Below, piece by piece: positions 22,593-31,438 of a stretch of DNA of 59,004 nt; within the stretch, counting starts at the first letter, position 1; each line of letters opens with the position of its first letter. The stretch is from an uncultured Rhodospirillales bacterium (GTDB lineage: Bacteria; Pseudomonadota; Alphaproteobacteria; Reyranellales; Reyranellaceae). Below the pieces are notes generated by a model. It searched no databases, was not told where the DNA came from, and worked only from the letters and a program-made list of their open reading frames with translations. The stretch lies in the NCBI GenBank assembly GCA_902825855.1, contig CADECW010000028.1:1-59004 (forward strand). Reading direction: 5' to 3'. Made by a program: the position numbers and the translations under genes.

Positions 22593-22811
22593 ATGCGCAA
22601 GCGCTCGGTCACTATCGACGGCCATCGCACCTCGGTTTCGCTCGAGGACGCTTTCTGGGCGGAGCTTTCGGCCATTGCCGAGCAGCGCCGCCTGTCGCTG
22701 AACGCGCTGGTGGCCGCAATCGACCATGGCCGCAGGCCGGGTAATCTTTCCAGCACGCTGCGTCTTTTCGTGCTCGACGAGCTCAAAAAGCGAACGATCA
22801 GTCGAGTTTGA
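22593..22811 (+). CDS. Small ribbon-helix-helix protein
   Basis: A 72-residue protein whose layout ([22 protein letters not shown], then [22 protein letters not shown]) matches the ribbon-helix-helix family found in many alphaproteobacteria: a beta-strand followed by two helices that would dimerise and bind DNA. Target genes are unknown. It starts divergently from typA, and its last 14 bases overlap the 3' end of the convergent nitroreductase gene. Confidence 0.75.
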   Translation: MRKRSVTIDGHRTSVSLEDAFWAELSAIAEQRRLSLNALVAAIDHGRRPGNLSSTLRLFVLDELKKRTISRV

Positions 22812-23628
22812 AACCTTTCCCGCGCACGAATGCGCCGAAATCGGCCCGATCCGGCTCCGAATATTGCCGGACCTTGTCTTCCGACCAGCCGTATTCCGGG
22901 TCCTCGCCGAATTTTTCAACGTGGCGCTGCTGGGCGTAGGGCTGCACCCCGCGGCGGCGCCTGTCGTAGGCCGCCACCTTCTGCTGCAGCCCGTCCTCGT
23001 CATAGCGGTCGTGATGGACCGTGACGTCGAGACCCAGCCGCGGGCTCATCACCCCGGCGAAGGAAGGCCAGCCGACGCCCAGACCCGCCACCGGAAAGAC
23101 GTGGTCCGGCAGGCCCAAAAGGTCTGACACCTTGCCGGCGTTGTTTCGCAGGGTGCTGATCGGACAGGTCCCGAGCCCGACGCGGTCGGCAGCGGCGACG
23201 AAGGTGCCGAGCACGATGGCGGCATCGACCGACGCGTTGAAGAACGGATCGAGATGGTCGTTGACGTAGGGCCGGCCTCGCCAGGTGAAAGCGAGCCGCT
23301 GGCGGCGGTTGTTGCCGCAGAACACCAGAATCGCCGGCGCCGCCTTCATCCAGGGATTGCCCGGCGCCAGCTCGTCGAGCACCGAGCGCTGCGCCTTGTC
23401 GGTGACGACGACGATGTCGGCCTGCTGCAGGTCGGACTTGGACGGCGCCGACAGTGCCACGGCACAGAGCGTATCGAGCAGTACCGGATCGACCGGCTTG
23501 TCGAGATAGCGGCGCATGACGCGGCGGTTGGCCATGTCGGCCAGCACTTCGACGCCTTGGGGGGCTTCCGCCAGGGCAGGCGCGGAACCGAACCGTGCTT
23601 TCAGCACGGACAACAGACGATCGAGCAT
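22798..23628 (-). CDS. Nitroreductase-family flavoprotein
   Basis: A 276-residue FMN-dependent nitroreductase-like oxidoreductase. Visible elements are the N-terminal FMN phosphate-binding segment NRRVMRRYLDKPVD, the SAPSKSDLQQADIVVVT region, the central DAAIVLGTFVAAADRVGLGTCPIS helix typical of the fold, and VAGLGVGWPS. The C-terminal 50 residues, rich in Arg, Tyr and Glu, extend beyond the usual domain. The ATG is preceded by an AGAGGG site overlapping the AsmA stop region, seven bases away, so the gene is probably read with asmA. Substrate unknown. Confidence 0.87.
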   Translation of the reverse strand: MLDRLLSVLKARFGSAPALAEAPQGVEVLADMANRRVMRRYLDKPVDPVLLDTLCAVALSAPSKSDLQQADIVVVTDKAQRSVLDELAPGNPWMKAAPAILVFCGNNRRQRLAFTWRGRPYVNDHLDPFFNASVDAAIVLGTFVAAADRVGLGTCPISTLRNNAGKVSDLLGLPDHVFPVAGLGVGWPSFAGVMSPRLGLDVTVHHDRYDEDGLQQKVAAYDRRRRGVQPYAQQRHVEKFGEDPEYGWSEDKVRQYSEPDRADFGAFVRGKGFKLD

Positions 23629-23635
23629 GGACCCT

Positions 23636-26600
23636 CTAGCGGCCGAAGATGTTGGGAATGGGCAATGGGATATTGGGGATCGGCGAACGCTGCTGACCAC
23701 CACTCTGGCCCCCGCCCTGCCCCGGGATCAAGTTGCCTATGCCCGGGACGTTGCCGATGCCCGGGACGTTGCCCACGCCCGGCAGGGTGCTGGTCATGCC
23801 CGCCGGATCCTTGGCCGTGCCGCGTGTAACGCTGAGCGCCGGCGAGGAGAGCGCCCCGCGCGCCGTCGTGATGATGTAAGGCGCAGAAGGATCCTCGGCG
23901 ATCATGAAGTTGATCGTGGTGTCGGTCGATGACGCCGCGAGACTGGTGCGCGTCGATATGTTGGCGGTGGCGCGATTGCCCTGGACCTGCAGGCCCCGGT
24001 CGCTCACCACACCGCCGGCAATATCGACGTGGCCGCTGATCGGGCTGTCGTGATTGACGAAGCGATTGAGGACCAGCGAGATCGCGTTCAGCAGGGCGGT
24101 CGGGCTGAGGCCGCGCTGGCCGACGATGCCGAGAGCATTGCCGAGCGTAGTGTCGATCACGCCGCCGGCCGCACCGGTCAAGGCGCCGCCGATGAAGCGC
24201 AACGCCTCGTCGGCGCCGACATAGATGTGGCCACCGAGATTGGCGCCGCCGGCCAACGTGCTGCGCAGCTGGTCGGAGGTCGTGCCGCCAGCCCGTATCG
24301 CAATGCCGGTGGCATTCAGCCGGCCGTCGATCGTCACCTTGATGCTGCTGCCGAACTGGTTGCTGCCGCGCGTGCTGCGCAGCATCTCGCCGAGCAGGAT
24401 TCCGGTGGCGTCGCCCTTGAGATCGACGGCGAGCGCCGGCTGGCTGGCGTTGACCATGCCCGAGAAGTTGAGCGAGCCACCATATAGCGAACCCTTGAAG
24501 TGCGAGATGGTGAGCACGCCGTCCTTCAACGTCGCCGCCAGATCGGCATTGCCGATACGCAGGGGCGGGCTGACGAGGGTCGCCGCGACCAGCTTGAAAT
24601 TGCCGTCGATGCTGCGCAACGGGCCGGTGTTGATACCCTTGGCCGCTGCCTGCTGGCCGCGCGCCGGCGTCCGCGACGCCGGGGCATCACTGCCACCGAT
24701 CTTGTCGAGGTCGAGCACGTTGGCCTTGAGGTCTGCCGTGATGTTCGGCCGGTTGCCGAGGGTCGCCTCGATGGAACCATCGAGCGTCTGGCCGTTCAAC
24801 GTCAGGCTGCCCTTGTATGCCGCCGACTTGGGCGCCCCCTGCGCGGCGCCGGGCAAGGCGAGCGTGCCGGTCGCGCGCAGGCTCTGGCCGGCGGCGTTCA
24901 AGGCGAACTCGCGCAGCGCGACCTGCTCGAGGCTGCCGGCCACGCCACCCGACGCCGTCACCGGCCCCAGCCCGGCCGGCGTTGCACCAACGAGCTTCAG
25001 AACGCGGTCCATGTCGGGCGCTTCGAAATTGAAGGCGATGTCGGGCCGCGGCTGAGCGGCGCTGTAGTTGGCGATGGTGCCGCGTACCGCGAACCGCGCA
25101 CCGGCGAGGTTTGAGACCTTGACGTCGTTCAGACGGAGCGTATCGCCGCGCAACGCGATGTCGGCATCGATGCCGCCGATCGTCTCCTTGTTCCAGACGA
25201 GCCTGGCGATCTTGGCCTTGAGGCCCACCGAGGGGCCGGCGGCGCGGTTGGCTGCCATCGCGGGCGCCGGCGCGGCCGTTGCCGGCTTCTTGTCAGAATG
25301 CGTCGCGGCCAGATAGGAATCGAGATCGACCGTGTCGAGATTGACCTGCATGACGACCGACAGCGGGACGCTGAAGGTGACGGCTATGCCGCCGCTGCCC
25401 TTGAGGTCGTCGAGCTCGAAGACGGCGTCGCTCACCTGCACGTTGCCGCCATCGGACGACATCCTGCCCTTCATGCTGATGCGTGTCAGCTTGTTGGGCG
25501 GGACCGACGAGACGTCGACGGCGAGCCAGGCCAGCGTCTCGCGCAGTTTCGGGCCGACCAGGCTGAAATCCCCGGACACCGTCGGACGGTTGGCATCGCC
25601 CGACATCGTCGACCTGGCCTGAAGTGCCAGATCTCCCGGCAGGGTGGCGGTGAGCTTGGGGACGGCGACGGCGCCGCGGCGCGCCTCCAGTTCGAGCGCG
25701 ATGTTGCGTACGGGTTGCTTGTTGTAGATGAGCTCGCCGATCTCGAGCGAAAGCCTGGCGGCGATCGCGGCCAGCATGCTCGGCCCGGCGGGAGATGCAG
25801 GGGTCGCCGTGGCGCCGGCCGGTGGCGGCGTCGCCGGAGCGGCGGTCGTCGCAGGCTTGGCCATCGCGGCCAGCCAGCGATCGAGGTCGAGCCGGTCGGC
25901 GGCGAGCTTGCCCTCGATCGCCAGCGCGGGCTTCAAGGTCAGCGTCAGAGATCCGCCGGCCTTGTCCTGACCCAGCGCCAGCTTGAAGTCCTTGATCGAG
26001 ATCGCGGTCTGCGAGGCGTCGACGGCGCCGTCGAAGGCGAACTTGCCGGCGAGCAAGGGCGGCAGGTCGGGCGGCGGCTGGCCGGTCATCCTGATCAGCA
26101 AGTCGGCAAAGCCGATCAGGTTGTCCGACGAGCTGGAGGCGAGGCCCGTGAGCCGCGCGTTCGGCCCGAGCTCGCTGAGCTTGCCCTTGAAGCCGAGCCT
26201 TCCGCCCGCTTCCAGCGCAAGGTCGACGGCGTGGCCGTCGGCCGCCTTGGCGCCGACCGACAGGTCGAGCTTGAGCGGCACGCCGTTGATGGTGGCCGAG
26301 CCCGCGATCGAGTAGGGCCCGTCGAGCGACCGGACGGAGGCGCTGAAGTTGGCCTTCTCCGCCACGACAGCGATGCCCGCCTTGGAATCGCTGAACAGCA
26401 GCGTGCCGTTGTCGATAGTGAGGCGGCCCACCGACAGGGGCATAGGAGAATCGGGCTTTGCCGCCGCCGGCTTGGCCTCGGCGACCGAGGGTGCGAACTC
26501 CCAGTTCGGCTTGCCTTCGGCATTGATCTCCAGGACGATCCTGGGCTCGACCAGGGTCACCTCGCTGACTTCGATGCTGCCGGTCAGCAACGCGCCGAGC

Positions 26601-26890
26601 GAAGGCTTCACGGTGACGGTCTTCACCTCGATCATGTTGGGGTTCTTCGACCCCGGCACGTTGAAGAATTTCACGCCGCTCAGGGTCACGGTCGGCGTCG
26701 GCAGGATCGACAGCGCGATCGGTCCGTCCAGTACGAGCTCGCGGCCGGTCACCTTCTTGACCATCGCTGCGATCTCGGGCTTGCGGGCGTTGAGGTCGAT
26801 CAGGCTGGGCAGCGCCAGCAGCACCACGATCAGCAGGCCGACGACACCACCGGCGCCAATCAGGACTCTTCTGCGCGTGGTCGATGTCAT
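23636..26890 (-). CDS. AsmA-family envelope protein
   Basis: A 1084-residue member of the AsmA/TamB-related family, anchored in the inner membrane by one N-terminal helix (RVLIGAGGVVGLLIVVLLALPSL cut between 9 and 31), with the rest in the periplasm. It has the N-terminal AsmA domain (LDGPIALSILPTPTVTLSGVKFFNVPG) and a C-terminal AsmA-2 region (NLGGHIYVGADEALRFIGGALTGAAGG). Family members are thought to bridge lipids between membranes. The extreme C-terminus holds a run of PG(I/V)GN units and a Pro/Gly/Gln tail. The ATG follows GGGAG. Confidence 0.88.
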   Translation of the reverse strand: MTSTTRRRVLIGAGGVVGLLIVVLLALPSLIDLNARKPEIAAMVKKVTGRELVLDGPIALSILPTPTVTLSGVKFFNVPGSKNPNMIEVKTVTVKPSLGALLTGSIEVSEVTLVEPRIVLEINAEGKPNWEFAPSVAEAKPAAAKPDSPMPLSVGRLTIDNGTLLFSDSKAGIAVVAEKANFSASVRSLDGPYSIAGSATINGVPLKLDLSVGAKAADGHAVDLALEAGGRLGFKGKLSELGPNARLTGLASSSSDNLIGFADLLIRMTGQPPPDLPPLLAGKFAFDGAVDASQTAISIKDFKLALGQDKAGGSLTLTLKPALAIEGKLAADRLDLDRWLAAMAKPATTAAPATPPPAGATATPASPAGPSMLAAIAARLSLEIGELIYNKQPVRNIALELEARRGAVAVPKLTATLPGDLALQARSTMSGDANRPTVSGDFSLVGPKLRETLAWLAVDVSSVPPNKLTRISMKGRMSSDGGNVQVSDAVFELDDLKGSGGIAVTFSVPLSVVMQVNLDTVDLDSYLAATHSDKKPATAAPAPAMAANRAAGPSVGLKAKIARLVWNKETIGGIDADIALRGDTLRLNDVKVSNLAGARFAVRGTIANYSAAQPRPDIAFNFEAPDMDRVLKLVGATPAGLGPVTASGGVAGSLEQVALREFALNAAGQSLRATGTLALPGAAQGAPKSAAYKGSLTLNGQTLDGSIEATLGNRPNITADLKANVLDLDKIGGSDAPASRTPARGQQAAAKGINTGPLRSIDGNFKLVAATLVSPPLRIGNADLAATLKDGVLTISHFKGSLYGGSLNFSGMVNASQPALAVDLKGDATGILLGEMLRSTRGSNQFGSSIKVTIDGRLNATGIAIRAGGTTSDQLRSTLAGGANLGGHIYVGADEALRFIGGALTGAAGGVIDTTLGNALGIVGQRGLSPTALLNAISLVLNRFVNHDSPISGHVDIAGGVVSDRGLQVQGNRATANISTRTSLAASSTDTTINFMIAEDPSAPYIITTARGALSSPALSVTRGTAKDPAGMTSTLPGVGNVPGIGNVPGIGNLIPGQGGGQSGGQQRSPIPNIPLPIPNIFGR

Positions 26891-26980
26891 GGAGACGCTC
26901 CCGCTGTCCGCAAGACGGACACTAGCGCATCGCCGCGCGGCGCGGCATAGACACTTGGGGATAGTCAGGACGACGTGATC

Positions 26981-27160
26981 ATGGCGGAGATCGTGAACCT
27001 GCGTCGCGCCCGCAAGGACAAGGCGCGGCGCCAACGCGAGAGCGAGGCGGATGCCAACCGACGTCGCTTCGGCCGCACCAAGGCCGAGAAGGCGGCCGAC
27101 AAGGATGCGCAGGAGCGCGCGACGCGCGACCTCGACGGCAAGAAGATCGATCGCGATTGA
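26981..27160 (+). CDS. DUF4169 small protein
   Basis: A 59-residue basic protein beginning MAEIVNLRRARK and containing the NRRRFGRTKAEK motif and a final LDGKKID, which match the DUF4169 family common in alphaproteobacteria; function unknown. I use the ATG at 26981 because it begins the family consensus; an ATG two codons earlier also exists. Divergent from asmA and convergent with the HxlR gene (three bases apart). Confidence 0.83.
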   Translation: MAEIVNLRRARKDKARRQRESEADANRRRFGRTKAEKAADKDAQERATRDLDGKKIDRD

Positions 27161-27163
27161 CGA

Positions 27164-27670
27164 TCAGCGCGCGGGACGGTTGATCGCCAGCCGCTCGAAG
27201 AATGAGCGCGTGCCCTGATCGGCGCCGGGACCGGCGACGGCACGCACATTCGTCAGTTCCAGCCGCTGGCCCGAATCGGCATCGATCAGCACCGGCTCGA
27301 GCGGGCGGCCGTCACCGCGATCGACCAGGTCCATCGGCTTGCCGCTGCGCGCGGCGGCGCCGTAGCGGTCGCCCCACTGCTTCAGCCCGACGATCACCGT
27401 GAACAGCGCCGCTCCCTTGTCGGTCAGCCGATATTCGTGGCGCAGCGGGCGCTGGCGGTAGGCGGTCTTGCGGAAGATGCCGGCCTCGACAAGTTTCTTC
27501 AGTCGCGCCGTCAAAACATTACGGGCGATGCCGAGATTTTCCTGAAAGTCGTCGAAGCGGCGCACGCCGTAAAAGGCGTCGCGCACGATCAGCAGCGTCC
27601 ACGGTTCGCCGACGATGTCGAGCGCCGAGGCAATCGAGCAATTCATCTGTTCGTAGGACGTACGACGCAT
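27164..27670 (-). CDS. HxlR-family winged-helix regulator
   Basis: A 168-residue transcription factor. The HxlR domain occupies residues 1-110, with the near-N-terminal cysteine typical of the family (MNCSIASALDIVGEPWTLLI), the recognition region RRFDDFQENLGIARNVLTARLKKL, and the wing YRQRPLRHEYRLTDKG. The C-terminal part (to RPAR) is an extension of unknown role. Its own promoter places the start of transcription at or within a base or two of the ATG, so the message is probably leaderless. Target genes are unknown. Confidence 0.9.
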   Translation of the reverse strand: MRRTSYEQMNCSIASALDIVGEPWTLLIVRDAFYGVRRFDDFQENLGIARNVLTARLKKLVEAGIFRKTAYRQRPLRHEYRLTDKGAALFTVIVGLKQWGDRYGAAARSGKPMDLVDRGDGRPLEPVLIDADSGQRLELTNVRAVAGPGADQGTRSFFERLAINRPAR

Positions 27671-27677
27671 GGGCGAA

Positions 27678-27705
27678 AGTATAGGCCGGTCAAGGCAACG
27701 TGCAA
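27678..27705 (-). promoter_or_regulatory. Promoter of the HxlR gene, leaderless
   Basis: TTGCAC (27705-27700), a 16-base spacer and TATACT (27683-27678) on the minus strand. The -10 box ends seven bases before the ATG at 27670, so transcription should begin at the start codon itself. The core CCGGCCTATACTTTC (27689-27675) is identical to the one upstream of ilvB. Confidence 0.6.
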
Positions 27706-27734
27706 TCAAGGCCAGCTATGCGAAAATCGTAGTC

Positions 27735-29294
27735 TCAGTTGCGGTCGAAAAAGAAATCGAGCTGCGCCTTGTTGGGCAGCGTTCCCGACGCGATGGTCTT
27801 GTCGAACAGCATCGCCTGCTCGCTGTCGGGATTGTAGGCGGGCCAGACCGGCAGACTCTCGCTGTTGGGATCGCCGCTGCGGGCGAAGTTGAGCCAGTAG
27901 GACATCATCGCGTCGGAGTAGCGGCGATCCTCCTCGCTCCATGCACGGGTTTTCGAGAACCGGTTCAGGACGTCCAACGTGCCGTAGGCGTAGGCCATCT
28001 CCGCGCCATGATAGGCGCCCATGCCGGTCGCCGGGTTCTGCTGGGCGTAGCCGAGGCCCTCGACGAAAGGATGGACGCGGCTGAAGTGATAGACGAACAC
28101 CGGCGCCACGGCCGACTGCTCTCTCGCCCAACGGCGCATCGGTGCGGCAAAGGTGCGATCGCGCATCAGCGCATAGCTCGCGGCCCGTGCCTCTATGTCG
28201 GTCGCGGCGGGATAGAGCGCCAACAGGCGCTGGGCGTCGGAGCGGTAGCGCTTCTCGGCATCGGCGACGAAAGCGGACGGGCTCAACGCCACCGGATAGG
28301 CGGTGCCCTCGTCGGCGTTGGAGCCGACGAGGATCGGAATTGCCATCTGGCTGCCCGAGCCGAACACCTGTGCCGGCTGCTGCTGAAGCACGGCGCCGTC
28401 GATGATGGGCCTGAGGTTGTTGTCGCCGTTCATGATCACATCGCCGCCGAGGTTGCGCAGGGCGGCGAGCGACGGCGCCTTGAGCTTGGCCGCCGAAGCG
28501 ATGCCCGCCTTCTCGGCATCGGCCAGCGACTGCAGTTGGCCCGAGATGTCGTAGCCGCCGCTCTGGCCGATGGCGCGGTGGAACAGACCCTTGGCCTGCG
28601 GCGAGGCCTGCAGCAGCGCAATGGCGACCGACCCGGCCGACTGCCCGTACAGGGTGACGTTGGCAGGATCGCCGCCGAAGCGCTCGATGTTTGCCCTCAC
28701 CCATTTCAGCGCGGCGACCATGTCCATCAGGCCGTAGTTGCCGGACGCACCATTGCCCTCGGCCGTGAGCTCGGGATGGGCAAAGAAGCCGAGCGCACCG
28801 ACGCGGTAGTTGAACGAGACGACGATCGCGCCTTTCCGTGCCAGTGCCTCGCCGCCATAAAGCGGCAGCGAGGCCGAGCCGATGGTCCAGCCCCCGCCAT
28901 AGACGAACACCATCACCGGCCGCTTGTCGCCGGCCTTCGCCGTCGACCAGACATTCAGATAGAGGCAGTCCTCGCTCGACGGTTCCTCGCCGAGATAGAA
29001 GACGGAGTTCTTGGCTCTGAGCGGCTGCAGGCACATCGGCGAGAAGCGATCGGCGACCAGTTCACCTGTCCAGGGCGTCACCGGCTGCGGCGGACGCCAG
29101 CGCAGCTCGCGCACCGGCGGTGCTGCGAACGGGATGCCCTTGAAGCTCGCCAGTTCACCGGTCTGAACGCCGACGACGATGCCGTCCTCGACCGCGACGC
29201 GCGGAGCCACCGGCAACGTCTGAGCCTGCGCCGTCCTCGCGAGGGCCAGCGGCGCCAACGCCGCGAACAGCACGACAAAGTGCGCGAGCGTCAT
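27735..29294 (-). CDS. Exported type-B carboxylesterase
   Basis: A 519-residue alpha/beta hydrolase of the cholinesterase/carboxylesterase family with a signal peptide (LAHFVVLFAALAPLALARTAQA). Catalytic elements are the oxyanion region VFVYGGGWTIGS, the nucleophile elbow VTLYGQSAGSVAIALL, the EDCLYLNVWS motif, a Glu in the SNADEGTAYP segment, and a His in the GLGYAQQNP/GAYHGAEMAYAYGT region. Likely hydrolyses an ester or carbamate in the periplasm. Its ATG overlaps the nhaA stop codon (ATGA), so it depends on nhaA translation, an unexpected pairing. Confidence 0.9.
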   Translation of the reverse strand: MTLAHFVVLFAALAPLALARTAQAQTLPVAPRVAVEDGIVVGVQTGELASFKGIPFAAPPVRELRWRPPQPVTPWTGELVADRFSPMCLQPLRAKNSVFYLGEEPSSEDCLYLNVWSTAKAGDKRPVMVFVYGGGWTIGSASLPLYGGEALARKGAIVVSFNYRVGALGFFAHPELTAEGNGASGNYGLMDMVAALKWVRANIERFGGDPANVTLYGQSAGSVAIALLQASPQAKGLFHRAIGQSGGYDISGQLQSLADAEKAGIASAAKLKAPSLAALRNLGGDVIMNGDNNLRPIIDGAVLQQQPAQVFGSGSQMAIPILVGSNADEGTAYPVALSPSAFVADAEKRYRSDAQRLLALYPAATDIEARAASYALMRDRTFAAPMRRWAREQSAVAPVFVYHFSRVHPFVEGLGYAQQNPATGMGAYHGAEMAYAYGTLDVLNRFSKTRAWSEEDRRYSDAMMSYWLNFARSGDPNSESLPVWPAYNPDSEQAMLFDKTIASGTLPNKAQLDFFFDRN

Positions 29295-30469
29295 GAATTC
29301 CTCCCCGGCGCGGTACGCAGCACGAGATAGCCTAGCACGGCCGAGAGCAGCGAGCCCGCGAGCACGCCGAGCCGAACCTCGGCCTCGCGCGCGGCATCGT
29401 CGGGAAAGGCGAGCGAACCGACGAACAGGCTCATGGTGAAGCCGATACCGCCCAGGATCGCGACGCCGTAGAGGCTGCGCCACGTGGCTCCCTCCGGCAG
29501 CCGCGCCGCGCCGAGCATGATCAGGAGGCCAGCGCCCAGGACGATGCCGATCTGCTTGCCAACGAAGAGGCCAGCCATGATGCCGAGCGGCAGCGGTGCC
29601 AGAAGGCTTGTCAGCGACAAGCCGCCGAGCGGCAGGCCGGCATTGGCGAAGGCGAAGACGGGCATGATCAGCCATGCCGACCACGGCTTGATCGCATGTT
29701 CCAGCCGGATGGCGGTACGCTGGTCGTCGGGCTCGCCGGCCGACTTGAGCGGGATGAACATCGCAAGGACGACGCCGGCCAGCGTGGCGTGCACTCCCGA
29801 CTTCAGGACCGACACCCAGAGCAACGCACCCAGCAGCAGGAAGGGCAGCAGGCGTCGCACGCCGGCGACGTTGAGGATCGCCAGCCCCACGATGAACAGT
29901 GCGGCGAGGCCCAGCGCCAAGGGCGAAAGGTCACTGGTATAGAAGATCGCGATGATGAGGATCGAGCCGAGATCGTCGACGATGGCGAGCGTCGTCAGGA
30001 ACACCTTCAGCGTCAGCGGCACCCGGCTTCCGAGGGCGGCCAGCACGCCAAGGGAAAAAGCGATGTCGGTGGCGGCGGGAATCGCCCACCCCCTGAGGGT
30101 CGTGGGATCGCTCCAGTTGAGGGCGACATAGATCAGCGCGGGTACGGCCATGCCGCCCACTGCCCCGACCACCGGCAATGCGACCTGCGAAAGCTTCGAC
30201 AGCGCGCCCTCGACGACCTCGCGCTTGATCTCGAGCCCGACCAGCAGGAAGAACACCGCCATCAGGCCGTCGTTGATCCACAGCAGCACCGACTTGTCGA
30301 GCACGACCGGCCCCAGCGAGAAGCCGAAGCGGACGCGCAGCAGATTGTCGACGGAGCCGGCGAACGGCGAATTTGCGAGCACGAGGGCGGCAATCGCGGC
30401 CACCAGCAGCGGCATTGCCGATGCCGCCTCGCTGTCGATGAACTCCCTCAGCCGATTCCGCTCAGCCAA
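29291..30469 (-). CDS. nhaA: Na+/H+ antiporter NhaA
   Basis: Inner-membrane exchanger that expels sodium in return for protons. About 392 residues with roughly 12 membrane helices. The catalytic aspartate pair is in LAIVDDLGSILI, the discontinuous-helix region includes AIPAATDIAFSLGVLAALG, and the N-terminal REFIDSEAASAMPLLVAAIAALVLANSP is family-like. No ATG fits. I choose TTG at 30469 because AGGGGGA lies seven bases before it; the other TTG (30490) falls inside the terminator tail of the gene upstream. Co-translated with the downstream esterase. Confidence 0.9.
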   Translation of the reverse strand: MAERNRLREFIDSEAASAMPLLVAAIAALVLANSPFAGSVDNLLRVRFGFSLGPVVLDKSVLLWINDGLMAVFFLLVGLEIKREVVEGALSKLSQVALPVVGAVGGMAVPALIYVALNWSDPTTLRGWAIPAATDIAFSLGVLAALGSRVPLTLKVFLTTLAIVDDLGSILIIAIFYTSDLSPLALGLAALFIVGLAILNVAGVRRLLPFLLLGALLWVSVLKSGVHATLAGVVLAMFIPLKSAGEPDDQRTAIRLEHAIKPWSAWLIMPVFAFANAGLPLGGLSLTSLLAPLPLGIMAGLFVGKQIGIVLGAGLLIMLGAARLPEGATWRSLYGVAILGGIGFTMSLFVGSLAFPDDAAREAEVRLGVLAGSLLSAVLGYLVLRTAPGRNS

Positions 30470-30490
30470 CGCGCTTCCCCCTGACAGCAA

Positions 30491-30517
30491 AACGCCCGGG
30501 CCTTTCGGCCCGGGCGT
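30491..30517 (-). terminator. Terminator after the BAX-inhibitor gene
   Basis: ACGCCCGGGCC (30492-30502) and GGCCCGGGCGT (30507-30517) form a perfect 11-bp GC-rich stem with a 4-base loop, followed on the minus strand by TTTTGCTG. It is the clearest rho-independent terminator in the window and separates the BAX-inhibitor gene from nhaA. Confidence 0.85.
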
Positions 30518-30551
30518 CGCACTGAAAGATTGCTTTCGCTAGTTGCGTTCC

Positions 30552-31301
30552 TTACTCGCGTTCCTGGCCCAGGAAGCTCATCAGGAACTGGAACAGGTTC
30601 ACGAAGTCGAGGTAGAGGCTGAGCGCGCCGAAGATCGCGATCTTCTCGGCGACGTCCGAGCCCCAGGCGTCGGCATACTGTTCCTTGATCCTCTGGGTGT
30701 CGTAGGCGATCAGGCCCGAGAAGATCAGCACGCCGGCGACCGAGATGATGAAGCTCATCGTACCCGACGGCCAGAACATGTTCACCAGGCTGGCCAGGAT
30801 CAGGCCGATCATGCCCATGAACAGGAACTTGCCCATTGCCGTCAGGTCGCGCTTGGTGGTGTAGCCGTAGAGGCTGAGCGCACCGAACGCGGCGGCGGTG
30901 ATGAAGAAGGTGCGGGCGACCGACGCGCCGGTGTAGCGGAACAGCAGCAGCGACAGGCTGACGCCCATCAAGGCGGTGACCGCCCAGTAGACCGCCTGAA
31001 CCGCGCCAAGGCTCATCGACTGAGCGCGGAACGACACCAGCAACAGCAGGCCGAGGGGCGCGAAGATCGCGACCCAGCCCAGCACGTTCAGGCCAACGAC
31101 ACGGCCCGCCTGCACCTGAAAGAACAGGCCCGCAAGCTCGGACGAGGTGAACAGCGCGAAGGCGACGATGCCTGACAGCGCCAGGCCCGAAGCCATGTAG
31201 TTGTAGACACGCACCATGTGGGCGCGCAGGCCGACATCGAATGCCGCCTGGTCGGCAACTGTGCCGTTACGACCGAAGGTGCTGAAGTTGGGATTTGCCA
31301 T
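30552..31301 (-). CDS. BAX inhibitor-1/YccA-family membrane protein
   Basis: A 249-residue protein with about seven membrane helices, matching the BI-1/YccA family: an N-terminal soluble stretch (AAFDVGLRAHMVRVYNYMASGLALSG), the FAPLGLLLLVSFRAQSMSL segment, and the C-terminal AYDTQRIKEQYADAW signature with its conserved acidic residues. The family includes pH-dependent calcium leak channels, and E. coli YccA binds FtsH; the role here is not readable from sequence. GGAGG precedes the ATG. Ends at a strong terminator. Confidence 0.93.
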   Translation of the reverse strand: MANPNFSTFGRNGTVADQAAFDVGLRAHMVRVYNYMASGLALSGIVAFALFTSSELAGLFFQVQAGRVVGLNVLGWVAIFAPLGLLLLVSFRAQSMSLGAVQAVYWAVTALMGVSLSLLLFRYTGASVARTFFITAAAFGALSLYGYTTKRDLTAMGKFLFMGMIGLILASLVNMFWPSGTMSFIISVAGVLIFSGLIAYDTQRIKEQYADAWGSDVAEKIAIFGALSLYLDFVNLFQFLMSFLGQERE

Positions 31302-31378
31302 TTGGTCCTAGCCTCCAGAGGGGCCTCATTGCCGAGCCCCTTCAAGCGCGTAATCTGGGGTCTCAGACGGTGTGAATC

Positions 31379-31406
31379 AAGCGTCTAAACGCTTTGTAAT
31401 TATTAC
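31379..31406. promoter_or_regulatory. Adjacent palindromes upstream of the BAX-inhibitor gene
   Basis: AAGCGT-CTAA-ACGCTT (31379-31394) and GTAAT-T-ATTAC (31396-31406) are both perfect and separated by one base. They lie in the 137-base AT-rich gap between the YbbP gene and the BAX-inhibitor gene. They may be regulator-binding sites or part of an RNA hairpin; nothing else is evident in the gap except TTGATT boxes that could belong to a promoter. Confidence 0.35.
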
Positions 31407-31438
31407 GGGTTACTTTCACTGGGCGGGAGTCCTGCCGC

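Noticed and set aside
25298..26950. Long open frame antisense to the AsmA gene
   Set aside because: Its protein is Arg/Gly/Asp-rich with no domain, typical of an antisense reading of a GC-rich gene.
30470..30490. TTG at 30490 as nhaA start
   Set aside because: It lies in the U-tract of the preceding terminator and lacks a ribosome-binding site; the TTG at 30469 has a good one.
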